A DNA stretch of 64,000 nucleotides from Arthrobotrys musiformis (taxonomy: Eukaryota; Ascomycota; Orbiliomycetes; Orbiliales; Orbiliaceae), in contig JAVHJL010000003.1 in assembly GCA_036971715.1 (NCBI GenBank), positions 3,038,001-3,102,000 of the forward strand. The letters are read 5' to 3'. A model generated the notes under the pieces. That model was not told where the DNA came from. It did no database searches and was given only the letters and a program-made list of their open reading frames with translations. The position numbers and the translations under genes were made by a program. Each line of letters opens with the position of its first letter. Positions within the stretch are counted from its first letter, which is position 1. Shown piece after piece: positions 43,860 through 54,795 of this stretch.

Positions 43860-44352
43860 TTGGCGGTTCCTTTTTTATTATATATCTTCTTTAACTTTAG
43901 TGGAGCTTTTGAAAATTAGAACATGTGGAAGACTATGGGAGGCTAGCTTTTTGTATACGCCAAATATAATTGATAATACTTGAAATCTTTGCTGCTTTCT
44001 AGCCGCCCGCACTCGAAGGTGACATGGAATAACTGCAATTGAATATCAATCGAAATTCGCGAAATCAGCTTGGCCGTAAAACTGATCCTTTTGATATCGA
44101 ACCCCTAGCCGTTTTAGAAGCTCGTACATATTTTGTGATTGAAGAAGCCAGACGGTGTGCTTAGCCTCGTGGAGGCTTCCGTTTGCGAAAAAGCGTGTTG
44201 GCAACGTGGTATTCTGGAGCTCACCAAAATAAACAACCTTGGAGCTCCAACTTCGCACCTTCACCCCTCCATTATCCCCTTATCTATCTTCCAACTTCGT
44301 ACCATATACCTCCATCTACCTATATACATCGACCGAAAAACAACCCGCCACA
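43860..44352. promoter_or_regulatory. ASK1 upstream region
   Basis: About 490 bases between two co-directional genes. Pyrimidine-rich leader (44250-44340) directly before the ASK1 start; no specific site seen. Confidence 0.4.
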
Positions 44353-45888
44353 ATGTCCCGGCCCTTCTCCGGGATCCTCCAACCGGGTGGCTCAATGGGC
44401 GCCAACCCAGCAGCCCCAAGACAGCTCTCCCTCACCGAGGAGCTCGAACGCCTCGAACAGTCGATAACCCTAACAATGCAAGAAATCGACCGAAACTTCT
44501 CACAATGCCACCGAATAATAACGCACTCCATCATGCCCGTCGTGGATAAATACGCTGAACACTCGCGTGACGTATGCAACAATATCGCTTTTTGGAAATC
44601 TTTCTTTGAGGATTCTGCGGAGATCGCGTTGGGGGGTTATGGACAACAGGAGCCCGCTACGGGGGGCATGTCGCCGCAGAATGAAACTACCTACGAGGAA
44701 AGCCATGATCAGGGAGAGGAAGAAGGGCAGACGGAAATTACGGTTACGCGGGATATGGATGTGACTATCGATCATGAAGGGGATGAGACGGAACAGCAGC
44801 AAGACAGGACTATGACATTGGACGAATCGGATTCCACAGACCACGAGTTCGAAGAAGAGGAATCTATATTAGCTTCAATGAACGTGGGTAAAGCGAGGCG
44901 TCCGGAATCTCGTCCGAAGCAAGCCACCAAATGGGCAGATATGCAGTCGCCGTTCGACAAGCTTAAGCAAGAGGTTAGAAGCCAGCAGAAGCAGCAGCAG
45001 AACGCGACTAGGCGTAAACTGTCGATGGACGATTCAATGGATGAGGATGAGTCCATGACCCCACCACAGCTTCCAGCGGGTATGGATGGTATAAGTTTCG
45101 ATACAAAGTCTTCGACCTTCGATCTGCCCGCCACCCCGGAGGTACTCCGCGGAAAACCCTCCCGTAGACCAGCAGCCTCTTCACGAGTTCTTGATTCCTT
45201 CGTAGACGACGACTCCCCATTTGCTCCACAAACGGCTCGTCAAACAGCTGCTTCGAAATTACCAACAAGGAGAGGGGATCCGATCTTGCATCAAACTGCG
45301 GATACAAACTGGCGCATACAGGCTACCCCTCACAAAACTCCTCGCAAGTTCGCCACGGCAACGGTGACCCCAAAGCACCGAGTTATCCCCTCATTCCAGG
45401 ACTCTTCCCCCATGTCATCTCCACCCCCGCCACAAATCACCACTGTCTTCTCGCCCGTTAACACAATAAAACGCTTCAACATCCAACCCCGCCAAAAACC
45501 GGGCACCCAACCAACCTACCAAGCATACAAAGACCCCAAGACACCAATCACAGCGAAGAAACGCTGGGAAACACTAGATCCCAAAACAATGACTGCGAAG
45601 GACCTACTAATGGACGACGAATTTGACGACGATGACGACGACGATTTCAAGAAATTGGGTTTCAGCCCACCGGTTACAATGCAGTTCACCCTACCACCTT
45701 CGAAGCTAATGCAAACACCAGCCAAACAGGCGTCAAAAATGTTGGTTAATGACATCATGCGGTCCGCTGGGTTTAGAGCCGGTTTTGCGGGAGGTGACGA
45801 TACGCAGACTACTGCGGAGAACTCATTGGGGGATAGCCCAAGCATGTTTCGAGGGAAAAGCCCGGACTTTGACTTTGACGATGATTGA
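44353..45888 (+). CDS. ASK1: DASH complex subunit Ask1
   Basis: Outer-kinetochore DASH/Dam1 ring component that couples kinetochores to spindle microtubules. One exon, 511 aa. The conserved Ask1 domain is at about residues 25-95: LTEELERLEQSITLTMQEID, NFSQCHRIITHSIMPVVDKYAEHS, FWKSFFEDSAEIALGGY. The rest is acidic, disordered and rich in Ser/Thr-Pro sites (ATPEVLRGKP, SSPMSS, TPHKTP), as expected for a CDK- and Aurora-regulated subunit. I chose the ATG at 44353 (after CCACA, a good fungal context) over an in-frame ATG at 44239 in the leader, because MSRPFSGILQPGG directly precedes the domain. Confidence 0.9.
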   Translation: MSRPFSGILQPGGSMGANPAAPRQLSLTEELERLEQSITLTMQEIDRNFSQCHRIITHSIMPVVDKYAEHSRDVCNNIAFWKSFFEDSAEIALGGYGQQEPATGGMSPQNETTYEESHDQGEEEGQTEITVTRDMDVTIDHEGDETEQQQDRTMTLDESDSTDHEFEEEESILASMNVGKARRPESRPKQATKWADMQSPFDKLKQEVRSQQKQQQNATRRKLSMDDSMDEDESMTPPQLPAGMDGISFDTKSSTFDLPATPEVLRGKPSRRPAASSRVLDSFVDDDSPFAPQTARQTAASKLPTRRGDPILHQTADTNWRIQATPHKTPRKFATATVTPKHRVIPSFQDSSPMSSPPPPQITTVFSPVNTIKRFNIQPRQKPGTQPTYQAYKDPKTPITAKKRWETLDPKTMTAKDLLMDDEFDDDDDDDFKKLGFSPPVTMQFTLPPSKLMQTPAKQASKMLVNDIMRSAGFRAGFAGGDDTQTTAENSLGDSPSMFRGKSPDFDFDDD

Positions 45889-46177
45889 GCGGGCCAATTG
45901 GCTATATTAAAGACAGCTCGCGTTCTGCAAGTACGGGGAGAGATCTAGCGAATTATCTAGTATTTAATGTCTATAATACCCAAACTAGCTAGCCATATCT
46001 TCATGAATATAGTAATTTCTAACGCCCGGAACAAAACCGCACCAGTAGTATCCTTGGGTATATATATCCCCCAGTTGAAACAAAAGAACAACCACAAGCC
46101 CCAACAGAAGTCTATGTATACATGCGAGCGTAAAAAGAAAGGGCAAAAAAGCAATGTGACACAATATATTACTCCAC

Positions 46178-47024
46178 TTACTCCGGTTTAAACAACTGCG
46201 GGAAGATGCTCGGGAGTTCTTTCAAATTATTGATTTGAAACTTCGACGCCTTGGTCTCCGGCTCGGGTAATCCTTCTTCCACGAAATGAGCCGTCTGCGT
46301 CCATCCGAATGCCGTGGCGCCCTTGCAATTCGACAGACTGTCGTCAACGAAGAAGCATTTCGACCTATCAGTCACGCTAGCCTCTCTCATTGCTATATTC
46401 ACACAAAGAAGTCAGCCAAAAAAATCGTCATTCAAAAAAGCTAGACGCAAGGGAAATACGTACCCTTCACGAACGCCTCCTCCCTAGGTTTACAAACCAA
46501 CTTCTCCTCCGCATAATCACAATACGTAATCCCTTCAAACAAATCGTCCACACCGAGGATCTTTACCACTCTCCTCCCATGGTTAACATACGCATTCGTA
46601 AACAACCACATCTTGACTTTAGTCTTATCAACCCTCTCAAGCAGCCTCCTAAGCTCCGGATCGGGGCTCAAAACCTCTTCTAGGGCGAGAGCATCGTCTA
46701 CTTCGGTGTTGTATTCTAACGCATCGATCTTGTGGTGACGGATCAGGCCGTCCAGGGAGAGACCGTAGTCTTTGTAGTACCGTTTGTGAAGGTTTACGGC
46801 ATCTGCTCGGTCGAGGGAGAGGTGGCGTTCGAAGTAGTCGTGGATGAGGACTAGCATTCGGTCGTGGATTTTGTAGTTGCAGGAGTATAGCTGTTACAAT
46901 TCGTTGATGTATGTTAGACGTGATATGTGTGAGCAAAAGGTTCGTGGAGGCATACACAGTTATCAATGTCAAAGAAGAGGACGAGGCGATCGTCCGGTGT
47001 GGAGGAGGAAGTTAGTGATGCCAT
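46178..47024 (-). CDS. SDT1: HAD-family pyrimidine 5'-nucleotidase (Sdt1/Phm8-like)
   Basis: Cytosolic phosphatase of the HAD superfamily acting on nucleoside monophosphates (Sdt1 and Phm8 are the yeast members). Three exons (47024-46956, 46890-46464, 46392-46178) give 236 aa. Motif I is FFDIDNCLYS (nucleophile Asp about 19, general acid Asp 21), reconstructed across intron 1. The cap region follows (YYKDYGLSLDGLIRHH). Motif II is LFTNA, motif III has Lys in VCKPREEAF, and motif IV is FFVDDSLSNC, with AFGWT after it. All catalytic residues are present, so it should be active. Which of the two paralogues it matches cannot be settled here. It is convergent with ASK1. Confidence 0.9.
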
Positions 47025-47882
47025 GGCTGTGATATGTCGATACTGACTGAAGTCTCTAGTTGATATCAACGGGAATGATAACGGAATGTTCTAGTTAATC
47101 TATGCGGCTTTCAACGATAGGTGAAGAAAAGGGCGTTATATAACGTTATATATTATATTCTATGATAAACCTCGTATACCCAGAAAAGGCTAATGTCGCA
47201 AATTTATAAAAGAAGAAAAAGCGGAAGTTATAAATATTTGTTTCGTGTCTACAGTGAGTGATTGCTCATGAAGATTATCCGTGCCTGCGCCTGGTGTTGG
47301 TGTTTTGTTGGTGTTGGATATTTCGTCACCCGCAGTTCGATTGGCAGTTTTATAATCCGCGAACGGCGAGCTTTGGGCTTTTTTTCGCTTTGTCGCGGAA
47401 CGCCGATGGGGGTTTTTTGAGTCACAGGCGAACCGACCAGCTTAATAATCGACAAGAGCGGAGTGCAGCTACTTTAAGAAGGTGGATTGACATCTTGCAT
47501 ATGCATCTGAAGCTTGCATGGAGAATCGATGCGGTCCCGGGGGATCATACTACCCAATCGAGGGCCCATGTAGTCTGGTGGTCCCCTTCAATCGATCGAC
47601 TGGGATTAGCTCGTCGTTGACGTTATCTCAATATGAGCATATGAGAGGTTTATGATTTCTCAGCTTCGTTCATCGTATTCTACACCCCCAGTTTTGATAC
47701 TACATACATCTAGTCCGAGCATTCGAGTGTACACATCTATCGGTTCGTCAGTCGTTATTGTAATTGTAATCAACAGTACGTCAGGCAGGCTACCATGTGA
47801 ACAAGTGACAGAAAGAAAGAGAGAAAAAAAAACAGTAATGAAAAGCACGCCTCCCCTGCCGCCAAATAAAAGTACACCAGAG
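47025..47882. other. no gene recognised
   Basis: About 860 bases upstream of the nucleotidase gene. The frames on the plus strand around 47258-47620 and 47652-48113 have no family features; the second lies opposite the frame downstream of SEC5. Confidence 0.45.
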
Positions 47883-48446
47883 CTATTTCGAACGATGATG
47901 GCGACGGAATTTGTCAAAAAACTCCCCCGCCCATCCTCCATACCCGAACCTTTCAACATCCGGGTCCTCGGCCTCCCGAGCCCGCATTGTTTGGATTCTA
48001 ACCTCTTGCCCTCTTCGATTGAAGGACTTAACCTCATGATCAACTTCCCCTCTGACCTCCTCTGGCTTCTTGACTTCCTGGGTAACCTTGGCTCCTTTCT
48101 CAACTCTCTCTAGATGTTTGGTCTCGGCACTGACTACATCCGCTCTCGTCTCCGTTGCAGCTCCTGCCGGCTGATTCACACCCCTCTGCAGCTCTCCTAG
48201 TTTATTCTCCTCGCTTTGAAATTGAGTCATCTCTGCTCTAGTAGCCTCTCTAACCATAACCATCCTCCTCATCTCTCCAGGCGTATCTGCCCTTTTGTTT
48301 TCCTTGCTAACTTGTTTTTTAACCTGTGTGCTCCATGGAATGAACCTACTCCCATTGCTAGGCCCGAGATTTTCTGCATCTCCAAGCTCCCGTAGACGTT
48401 GTTGTTCCATATGCCGCCGCCTAACGCTCTCGCCACGGGGTTTGGA
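47883..48446 (-). other. open frame directly after and in frame with the SEC5 stop
   Basis: The 564 bases after the SEC5 TAG stay open in the SEC5 frame to a stop at 47883. The first ATG is at 48410, which would give 175 aa (MEQQRLRELGDAENLG...). The product is highly charged (Glu, Lys, Arg) and probably disordered or coiled, with no domain. It may be SEC5 3' untranslated sequence, a separate small gene, or a readthrough extension. Confidence 0.3.
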
Positions 48447-51400
48447 CTAATTTCCCGTGGCCGGTCCCGGCTTCGCGTTCCCTCCACTCGCTCCATTTGC
48501 CGGTGGTGTCTTCTTTTGCCTAAAACACAAGAACTCCGCGCGAGTATTCCTTCTCAACCCCATCAGAACGTTTCTAAGATCCGCCAACTCCTTGTGCAGT
48601 GCCGCACGACTTGGCCCGTCGCTTCGTCTATCCAGCTCGACGTAAATCTCGCTTTGTAGCTCTTGTGCCCTCTGCGTGACGAATTGTCCCAATGTCTGGT
48701 TCACGAACTCAACGTCAAGTGTAGCCTGCAAGAGGGCACTTAGACCAAACTTGCTGGTTGGGTGCGCTTTGAACGTATTGAGCATAGCAAGAGAGAATGA
48801 TTCGAGCATGTACGATATTATGCGTTGGAGCAGGGTCGGTGCCGTGGTGACAACTTGCGAGTGAACGAGAACAATTTGAAGGAGAGCCTCGTGAATGTAG
48901 GGCGTAACTGCCGCTGCTTTGTTCTCGGGGATCCAGTCCGGCGATATCAACCCGGTTCTAATGGTTTCTTCCAATGCTCCCACACGTGGTTTCGTGTAGG
49001 CCTCAAACAGCTGGTTGTCAATCTGGGCGAGGGTTTCTTTGACAAGCTATTAAACCCATTAGTTTCTCACTCGTAATACCTTAGCGTGATGAACCTTACA
49101 TTTGAATCTTCGGTCAATGGAATACCAAAGGCATTCTCAAATTGCTCGAGCAGTTGTGGAACAGCATGAGCTTTAATTTCTTGAAGATTGCTCAGCGTCA
49201 AAAGCACCCTCACGTTCTATCGTCACAAAATCAGCTTCTAGTTTCCAAATGATAAATGGAAGGTTACGTACCGGGTCATTCTTATCAACAGAGAATGCTA
49301 AACCAGACTGCCCGGCTGTCGTCGATGTGGCATTGTTGTTAACAGTTTCTGCAACCTCGTCTTCCTCTTTGTTGGGATCCTTTGGCGGCTTGACCGAGTT
49401 CTGATAGCACCCGTTCAGAGCAGCATACAACGATCTCCTAAACTGTTGTCGAACGAATGCGACCAACGAAGTGGCAGGCGGTGTAATTGCTGGATTGTCA
49501 GGTCCAGCCTTCGCTCTATTAACATGAAGTATTTCCTGTAATCCCAAAACAATGGATCTTTCAACTGCTAGGAATTGGCTGGGTAGCTTAGTTATGGCTT
49601 TGTTCTGCGACGATCGGGTCCAATCTTCGAGCATTTTGAAGTTCGAAGAATCTTTTTGCCATGCGTAGCATACACCATGCACAGCCCTCTCTCTAGCAGT
49701 TGCGACCATGAAACGGAGTTGATCTGTGGCCCTTCTTCCTATCGGGAGTTTGGCCAATTCTGCGCCTGCAGTCCCGACCATGCCGAGGATCTGGGCAAGG
49801 TAATAAGTTCCAGCGACTGAATTACCATTCGGGGGCAGGAACGCGTAACCTTCAGTTGGTAGGTTTGAAGCTTTCTTTTGAAGTTGCAGCCAAGAATCCG
49901 GAGTTTGTCCCGAATTCATGGTGGCAGACATTGGGGTTTGTGGGACCCCGGTAGAAGGAGTAGGGGGAAGGGAATCCGGCGACATCGGGGCCGTTGGGGA
50001 CATTAGCGCACTGATGTCCTCAATTGGTGGATCGTTAAAGAACCCAGTGATCGATGTTACTAAAGAAAAGAGCAAATCCTCACCGCCCTTTCTTAACTGA
50101 GCGACCTTATCCTCAGTCAATTGGTGGTGTTTGAAGCCCGCTTCGTCGTGCCCGATCGGTAAATTCTTCTGGGTCTTTCCATCGATGAAATTCTGAGCAA
50201 TAGTCCAGAAGCTTACGAGTTCTCCCAGGAGCCCTTCACTTGGGGACAGTGTGGCCGTCATTATTGATTTAAGAAGCTCCCAGAAAGCCATTACCAAGGG
50301 TGTGTCATAACCGTCTGCATTGCGACGCATTGGAGATCTCAAATAATGGGCGTAAACATCAGGAGCCGGTTCGGGCGCAACAGCCACTCGTCGCCGTAAC
50401 GCTACACCAATTGGCATTAGTTTTTAACCCAGATATAGACAGATTGAGAGCTACTGACCTTCGATTTCCATTCGAGACCGCTCAAAACTAGTTGTTATCT
50501 TAGCTTTCAAGGCATCGTAACGTGAAATCAACCAAACCCAAATTGGATTCTCTTCCACGCCGAGTTCAAGAAGGATGCTACACTTTTGTTAGTCAATCCC
50601 TTAAGCTTCAGGTGGTTGCATTCAACATACGCAATCAGATCAAGGAAATTATCATCCTGGCTCGTCTCCATAAGACGTCGGTACGTTTCCCGTTTGTAAT
50701 CTTTTATTACCTCCTCGACCTCGGCCCACATTCTTTCGGCGATGATAATGCGGTGAATATCAAGCTCTGTTGGCGGCCTTCCAGGAACTAGAATGGCCCT
50801 TGCAGACTCGACCGTGGTTTTTGCTTTAAAGTACTCTTCCTTCAGCGTATCGTAGTCCTTACGTTTGATAGCGTCCACGATTATACTGCTCATGTCAAAG
50901 ACTTCGCGGTATTTGTCAATACTTTTGAGCAAAAACCTCAGCTTGTCCTCTCTTTCCTGGTTCTCCATGACAGGTCCAAAGAGCGTCTCAGCCTGCGCTT
51001 GCGCAGCATTAAGCGGCGTCCGGATGGTTTTTAGACCCCATTCCTCCTCTTTGATCAGTCTAAATGTCGACTCTTCTTCCCCTTCATGATTGACCGTCGT
51101 ACTTCCTGCCCTCATTTCCTTATAGACGGAATCGATAGTACTCTTGGCCAGCACAAATCTCTCGAAGTTATTGGACACAAGCAACTTAAGCGCCGATGAC
51201 TTCTGGTTTATGCTGTTGGTCAGGTATTCCAACCCATTCTGTAGGTCGTCGACATCACTGTACATATGGACATCCCGTAGGAAATCGCCCGGAGAGAATG
51301 TTTTCGAGGAAATTAGATACTTGTTACCTAAGTTCCCAAAAGTCCGTTAGCCTTCTAGCCGGTTTATCGACCTTAGAGATCAAAGACATACGGAGTCTCA

Positions 51401-51830
51401 TATTGTTCTCAACGTTTCCGATCTCGTTTTCCCTCAGAATCGCGACAACCGATGTGCTTTTCCCCAGCGGATCGGGCTCGTCCAAAAGGGTATTATTCTC
51501 TCCACCAGGGACACTTAACCCGGATCCAGCAACTTTTCTTATGCCGCCGTCCTGGAAAATGGAATAACGGCCCGACCCGGTCCTGCCGTGCATATTTCCG
51601 GAGTTATTCCTTCCATGTCCACCAGCGGGTTGTCTAGCTGGGCTTCTAGCGGGACTACGCTGTAAACGGCCAGCGGGGGAGCCGGATCGTGCTCGGTCTC
51701 GGTCTGAGGATGGAGCTCGTGGTTGGTCTGCGGTGTCGAGTTCGTCCCATTCTCTCGGGAACATCTCATTCATATGGTAGTGTTTCAAGATGGCCTGGTT
51801 GGTCATCTGGGGCAGTTTGATGGCCTGCAT
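48447..51830 (-). CDS. SEC5: Exocyst complex component Sec5
   Basis: Subunit of the exocyst, which tethers secretory vesicles to the plasma membrane. Six exons (51830-51372, 51319-50631, 50577-50459, 50401-49272, 49216-49100, 49046-48447) total 884 aa. Family signs: N-terminal AILKHYHMNEMFPREWDEL, SFSP-type block YLISSKTFSPGDFLRDVH across intron 1, DLQNGLEYLTNSINQKSSALK, NNFERFVLAKSTIDSVYKEM, and across intron 2 LLELGVEENPIWVWLISRYD, a hallmark of fungal Sec5. The C-terminal helical bundle ends AEFLCFRQKKTPP and a Gly/Pro tail. Introns 2-5 have good donors (GTATGT, GTCAGT, GTACGT, GTAAGG). Intron 1 uses a weak GTCGAT donor and is the least certain. Confidence 0.92.
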
Positions 51831-52294
51831 CGTGGCGGTTGTAGAGCTCCAAGCTCAGACGCGATATAGGGATTGTGGTCAGTTCGGGAGTGATGGTGGC
51901 GCCTGCGGTGCGGGGATTAAGGATGGTGATAAGGAGGTGGAATGAGCGCTCGGAGGTTTTAACGTGGTCGGATCAATTAAACATCGATGGAGATGCAACG
52001 GCGTGGATGGGCGCATGGAATTGAGGGAGGTGGCCGTGGAGAGCTTAAGTTATCCCAAAATGGAAGCATCCAGGCTGGTCCACAACACGCCACATCTATT
52101 TAGCCTGTTGCATTTTGATCCCTCTAATACTATCGGGCGATATATCGCCGGCCGCAGATGGAGCTATATCGAATCTCGAGATTGTTTGCCTGTTGAATTA
52201 TATCTATGATCTAGCCGTCTCTAAATACACATGCATCGCTGGATAAAACAATAGTAGTACAAGGGGTATCCGCTGGTAAATGATAATTCAAAGC
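51831..52294. other. spacer between SEC5 start and RRN5 stop
   Basis: 460 bases. It should contain the SEC5 promoter. No element recognised. Confidence 0.4.
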
Positions 52295-54795
52295 CTAATC
52301 TGACTCCGAATGGTCTTCTTCTTCACTCGAAGACATGCTATCCTCCAGGCTATCCTCCAGGTCATCCTCTTCATTATCCTCGAAACCGTCTTCGGAATAC
52401 ATATCACCGTTGTCAAAAGCATTGTCTCCCTTGCCTCCATCTCCTCCCCCTCTCATGCCCCCCTTGCTAATCCTGACAACTCTCTCCTGGTCCAAGAGCT
52501 TCCTGTAATATTCTTGCTGCCAGATTGGGACAACGGGCCCTGCTTCCCTTCTCCAGTCGTCCCTCTTCCATTTCTCTAGTCTTCTAAAAACCCTCAAATC
52601 TGGTTCCTCGGGTATTTTCCTTTCGGTGTCTCTGATCTCGCCATCAAACTGTTCCTTCCGGTCCCTCCAATCGCCAAGGATACGCCATAGCTTCTTTTCT
52701 TCAAGCTTTGAATGGAGTTTATCCACAGCATTCAAATACTTCTCGTCCTTATTGATGTAGTGAAGCTCGTCGAGTATATTCTTTCTTTGCCTCGGCTTCA
52801 ATGGCTTGACGGGTGGAGCGTGTAGGAAACTTTCGAGGTGGATTGGCGTATCGAGATAGCTTGCCATCTCGCTCGCTGTCATTCTTCCATCACTGTTCGT
52901 TGGTTCTTCTTCATCTGTCGCCTCTTCGTCATCGCCATCTTCGTCGGCGTCAGTTTGGCTATCACTCGGGTCTCCTTCTTCTCCTCCCCCTTCTTCCTCT
53001 TCTTCTGGTGCACTTTTGTTGTAGTTGATGTCGTCCTCCTCGTCTGTTTCCCAGCCTTCACCTTCAGTTCCATCATTTGATCGCTTGGTCTTCCCATTCC
53101 CAATCGAATCGGTATAAAATTTCGTATCCTGAAAAACTTTCAACTTTTCCTCTACGACATCGTACTCCAAAAACGTAGGCATCTCCCCCTTCCTTTTCTT
53201 TTCCGCCGCCGGGTCGGGTTTGATAATCCTCAACCCAAGCTTCCGCGGCAGGCGTCTCCAATATTCTTCCGAAGTAATCGGCATACCCAGCATCTTCAAC
53301 GCCGCAAGGACATCCTTGCTTGTTACGTCTCGGACTAGCTTGCGCTGATGGCTTGGGTTTTGCACTTTCTCCAACCTTGAGTTGGTCTGGAAGATAATAA
53401 TTTGTACCACCCTCCTGGTAACTGATGTCGCAAGAGTCTTTAGATCTTCGAGTGTTTGTTTGTGGATTGCAGAGCTGCCCAGTTTTTCGTCATATGCCGA
53501 GGCCATGAACAACCTGTATTTCATGTATTAGCCATGGGATTTGATATTATATCAGCCAATAGGAGCAATACATACCTCTCTGATAGCTTCAGCCAAGTGG
53601 CTAGGTCGAAGAGCTCTTCCTCAGGAGAATCCTCACCCCCTTCTTCCTTCTCCGCTTCCAGCACCATCTCCAAGTTTAATGCATCGCCACCGTCCCACTT
53701 CCCCTTATTCTCCTTCTCTTCCAATTTCTCCAGATACTCCCTCACCCTCCCGGCTTCATCGTCCAAAGCCCTCTCGCACTCCTCGCTAACCTCCACCGCA
53801 GCCGGAATGTCCTCCCCGAGCAAAAGCTCAAACCTCGACCTCTGATTCGCCGCCATCCTCCTCTCCAATTGTGTCTTCAGCGCGTCCAAATACCCCTGCA
53901 CTTCAATCACACTTTTACTCCTAACCTCCTCCGCCAACCCGATGGGATTATACCTCCCCACCCTCGGCAGCGCCCTGAAGAACCTCTGTTTCTCCCCAGA
54001 ACTCCAGTGCACCCCACGTACCTCCGACGCAAAGAACCGCTCATCGGGGTACACCGTTCGCGTTCTAGCGTCTCTAATAGCTTCATTGAGTAATTCACGG
54101 TAGGGCTCGTTGAAAGCCGCTAATGACTTCCCACGTGACTTCTTCTCCGGGGCTACGATGGAAGAATCCTTCGATGCTGCACTTTTCAACCGTCGAATAG
54201 TATTCGCGGCCTCTTTGTGTCGACGTAGGGTGAGTAATGCCGTAGGTTCTTCTTCGTCGGAACCCTCTTCTTCTCCCGAAGAATATGCATCCTCAAAGTA
54301 AAACTTTCGCCGCGGGTACCCCTTCCCCAGGGCCGTGGGAACCTCCAGGACCACCCCAACTTCATCTTCAGAATCCACATCCATCGTTTCCTCTCCAGTT
54401 CCATGATCAACATCATCACCACTATCGGTATCATCAACATCATCATCTTCATCATCACTCACTCCAACCTGCCGCAAAGCCACCCTAACCCTCTTCCGTA
54501 CGCTTGCTCCCTCCCCATCTTCCAGCTCATCAACTTCAATCACCCGCTTCCCCGCCAAAACAACTTTAGATCCACGAGATCCAACCCCACTCTCCCCGGT
54601 TGCAGTCACAGCATCCGTACCAAGAACGGTTGGAAACCCCAAACCAGCATAAAACTGCTCATCATCTTCGTCGTGAAGCTCATCTAGCACCCGTCGATCA
54701 ATATACCCGCCAGTTCCAGCAATACGAGAAGAAGAAGGAGAGGAAGAAGATCCAACCATATCCCCCTCTTCCCCTCCAAGGCCAAAACCCACCAA
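52295..54795 (-). CDS. RRN5: RNA polymerase I initiation factor Rrn5 (SANT-domain UAF subunit)
   Basis: Rrn5 is part of the upstream activation factor for rDNA transcription. Two exons (54795-53576 with GTATGT donor, 53513-52295) give 812 aa. The recognisable block is in the middle: YRELLNEAIRDA, then FFASEVRGVHWSSGEKQRFF and RALPRVGRYNPIGLAEEVRS, KSVIEVQGYLDAL, a SANT/Myb-like helix set in the arrangement of fungal Rrn5. It is followed by the helix LFDLATWLKLSERLFMAS across the junction, then DVTSKDVLAALKMLGMPITSEEYWRRLPRKLGL, which resembles a histone-fold-like piece, in keeping with UAF. N- and C-termini are very acidic. Another ATG 36 bases in (MVGSSSS) is possible. The alternative is another SANT protein, but the block order favours Rrn5. 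Confidence 0.7.
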
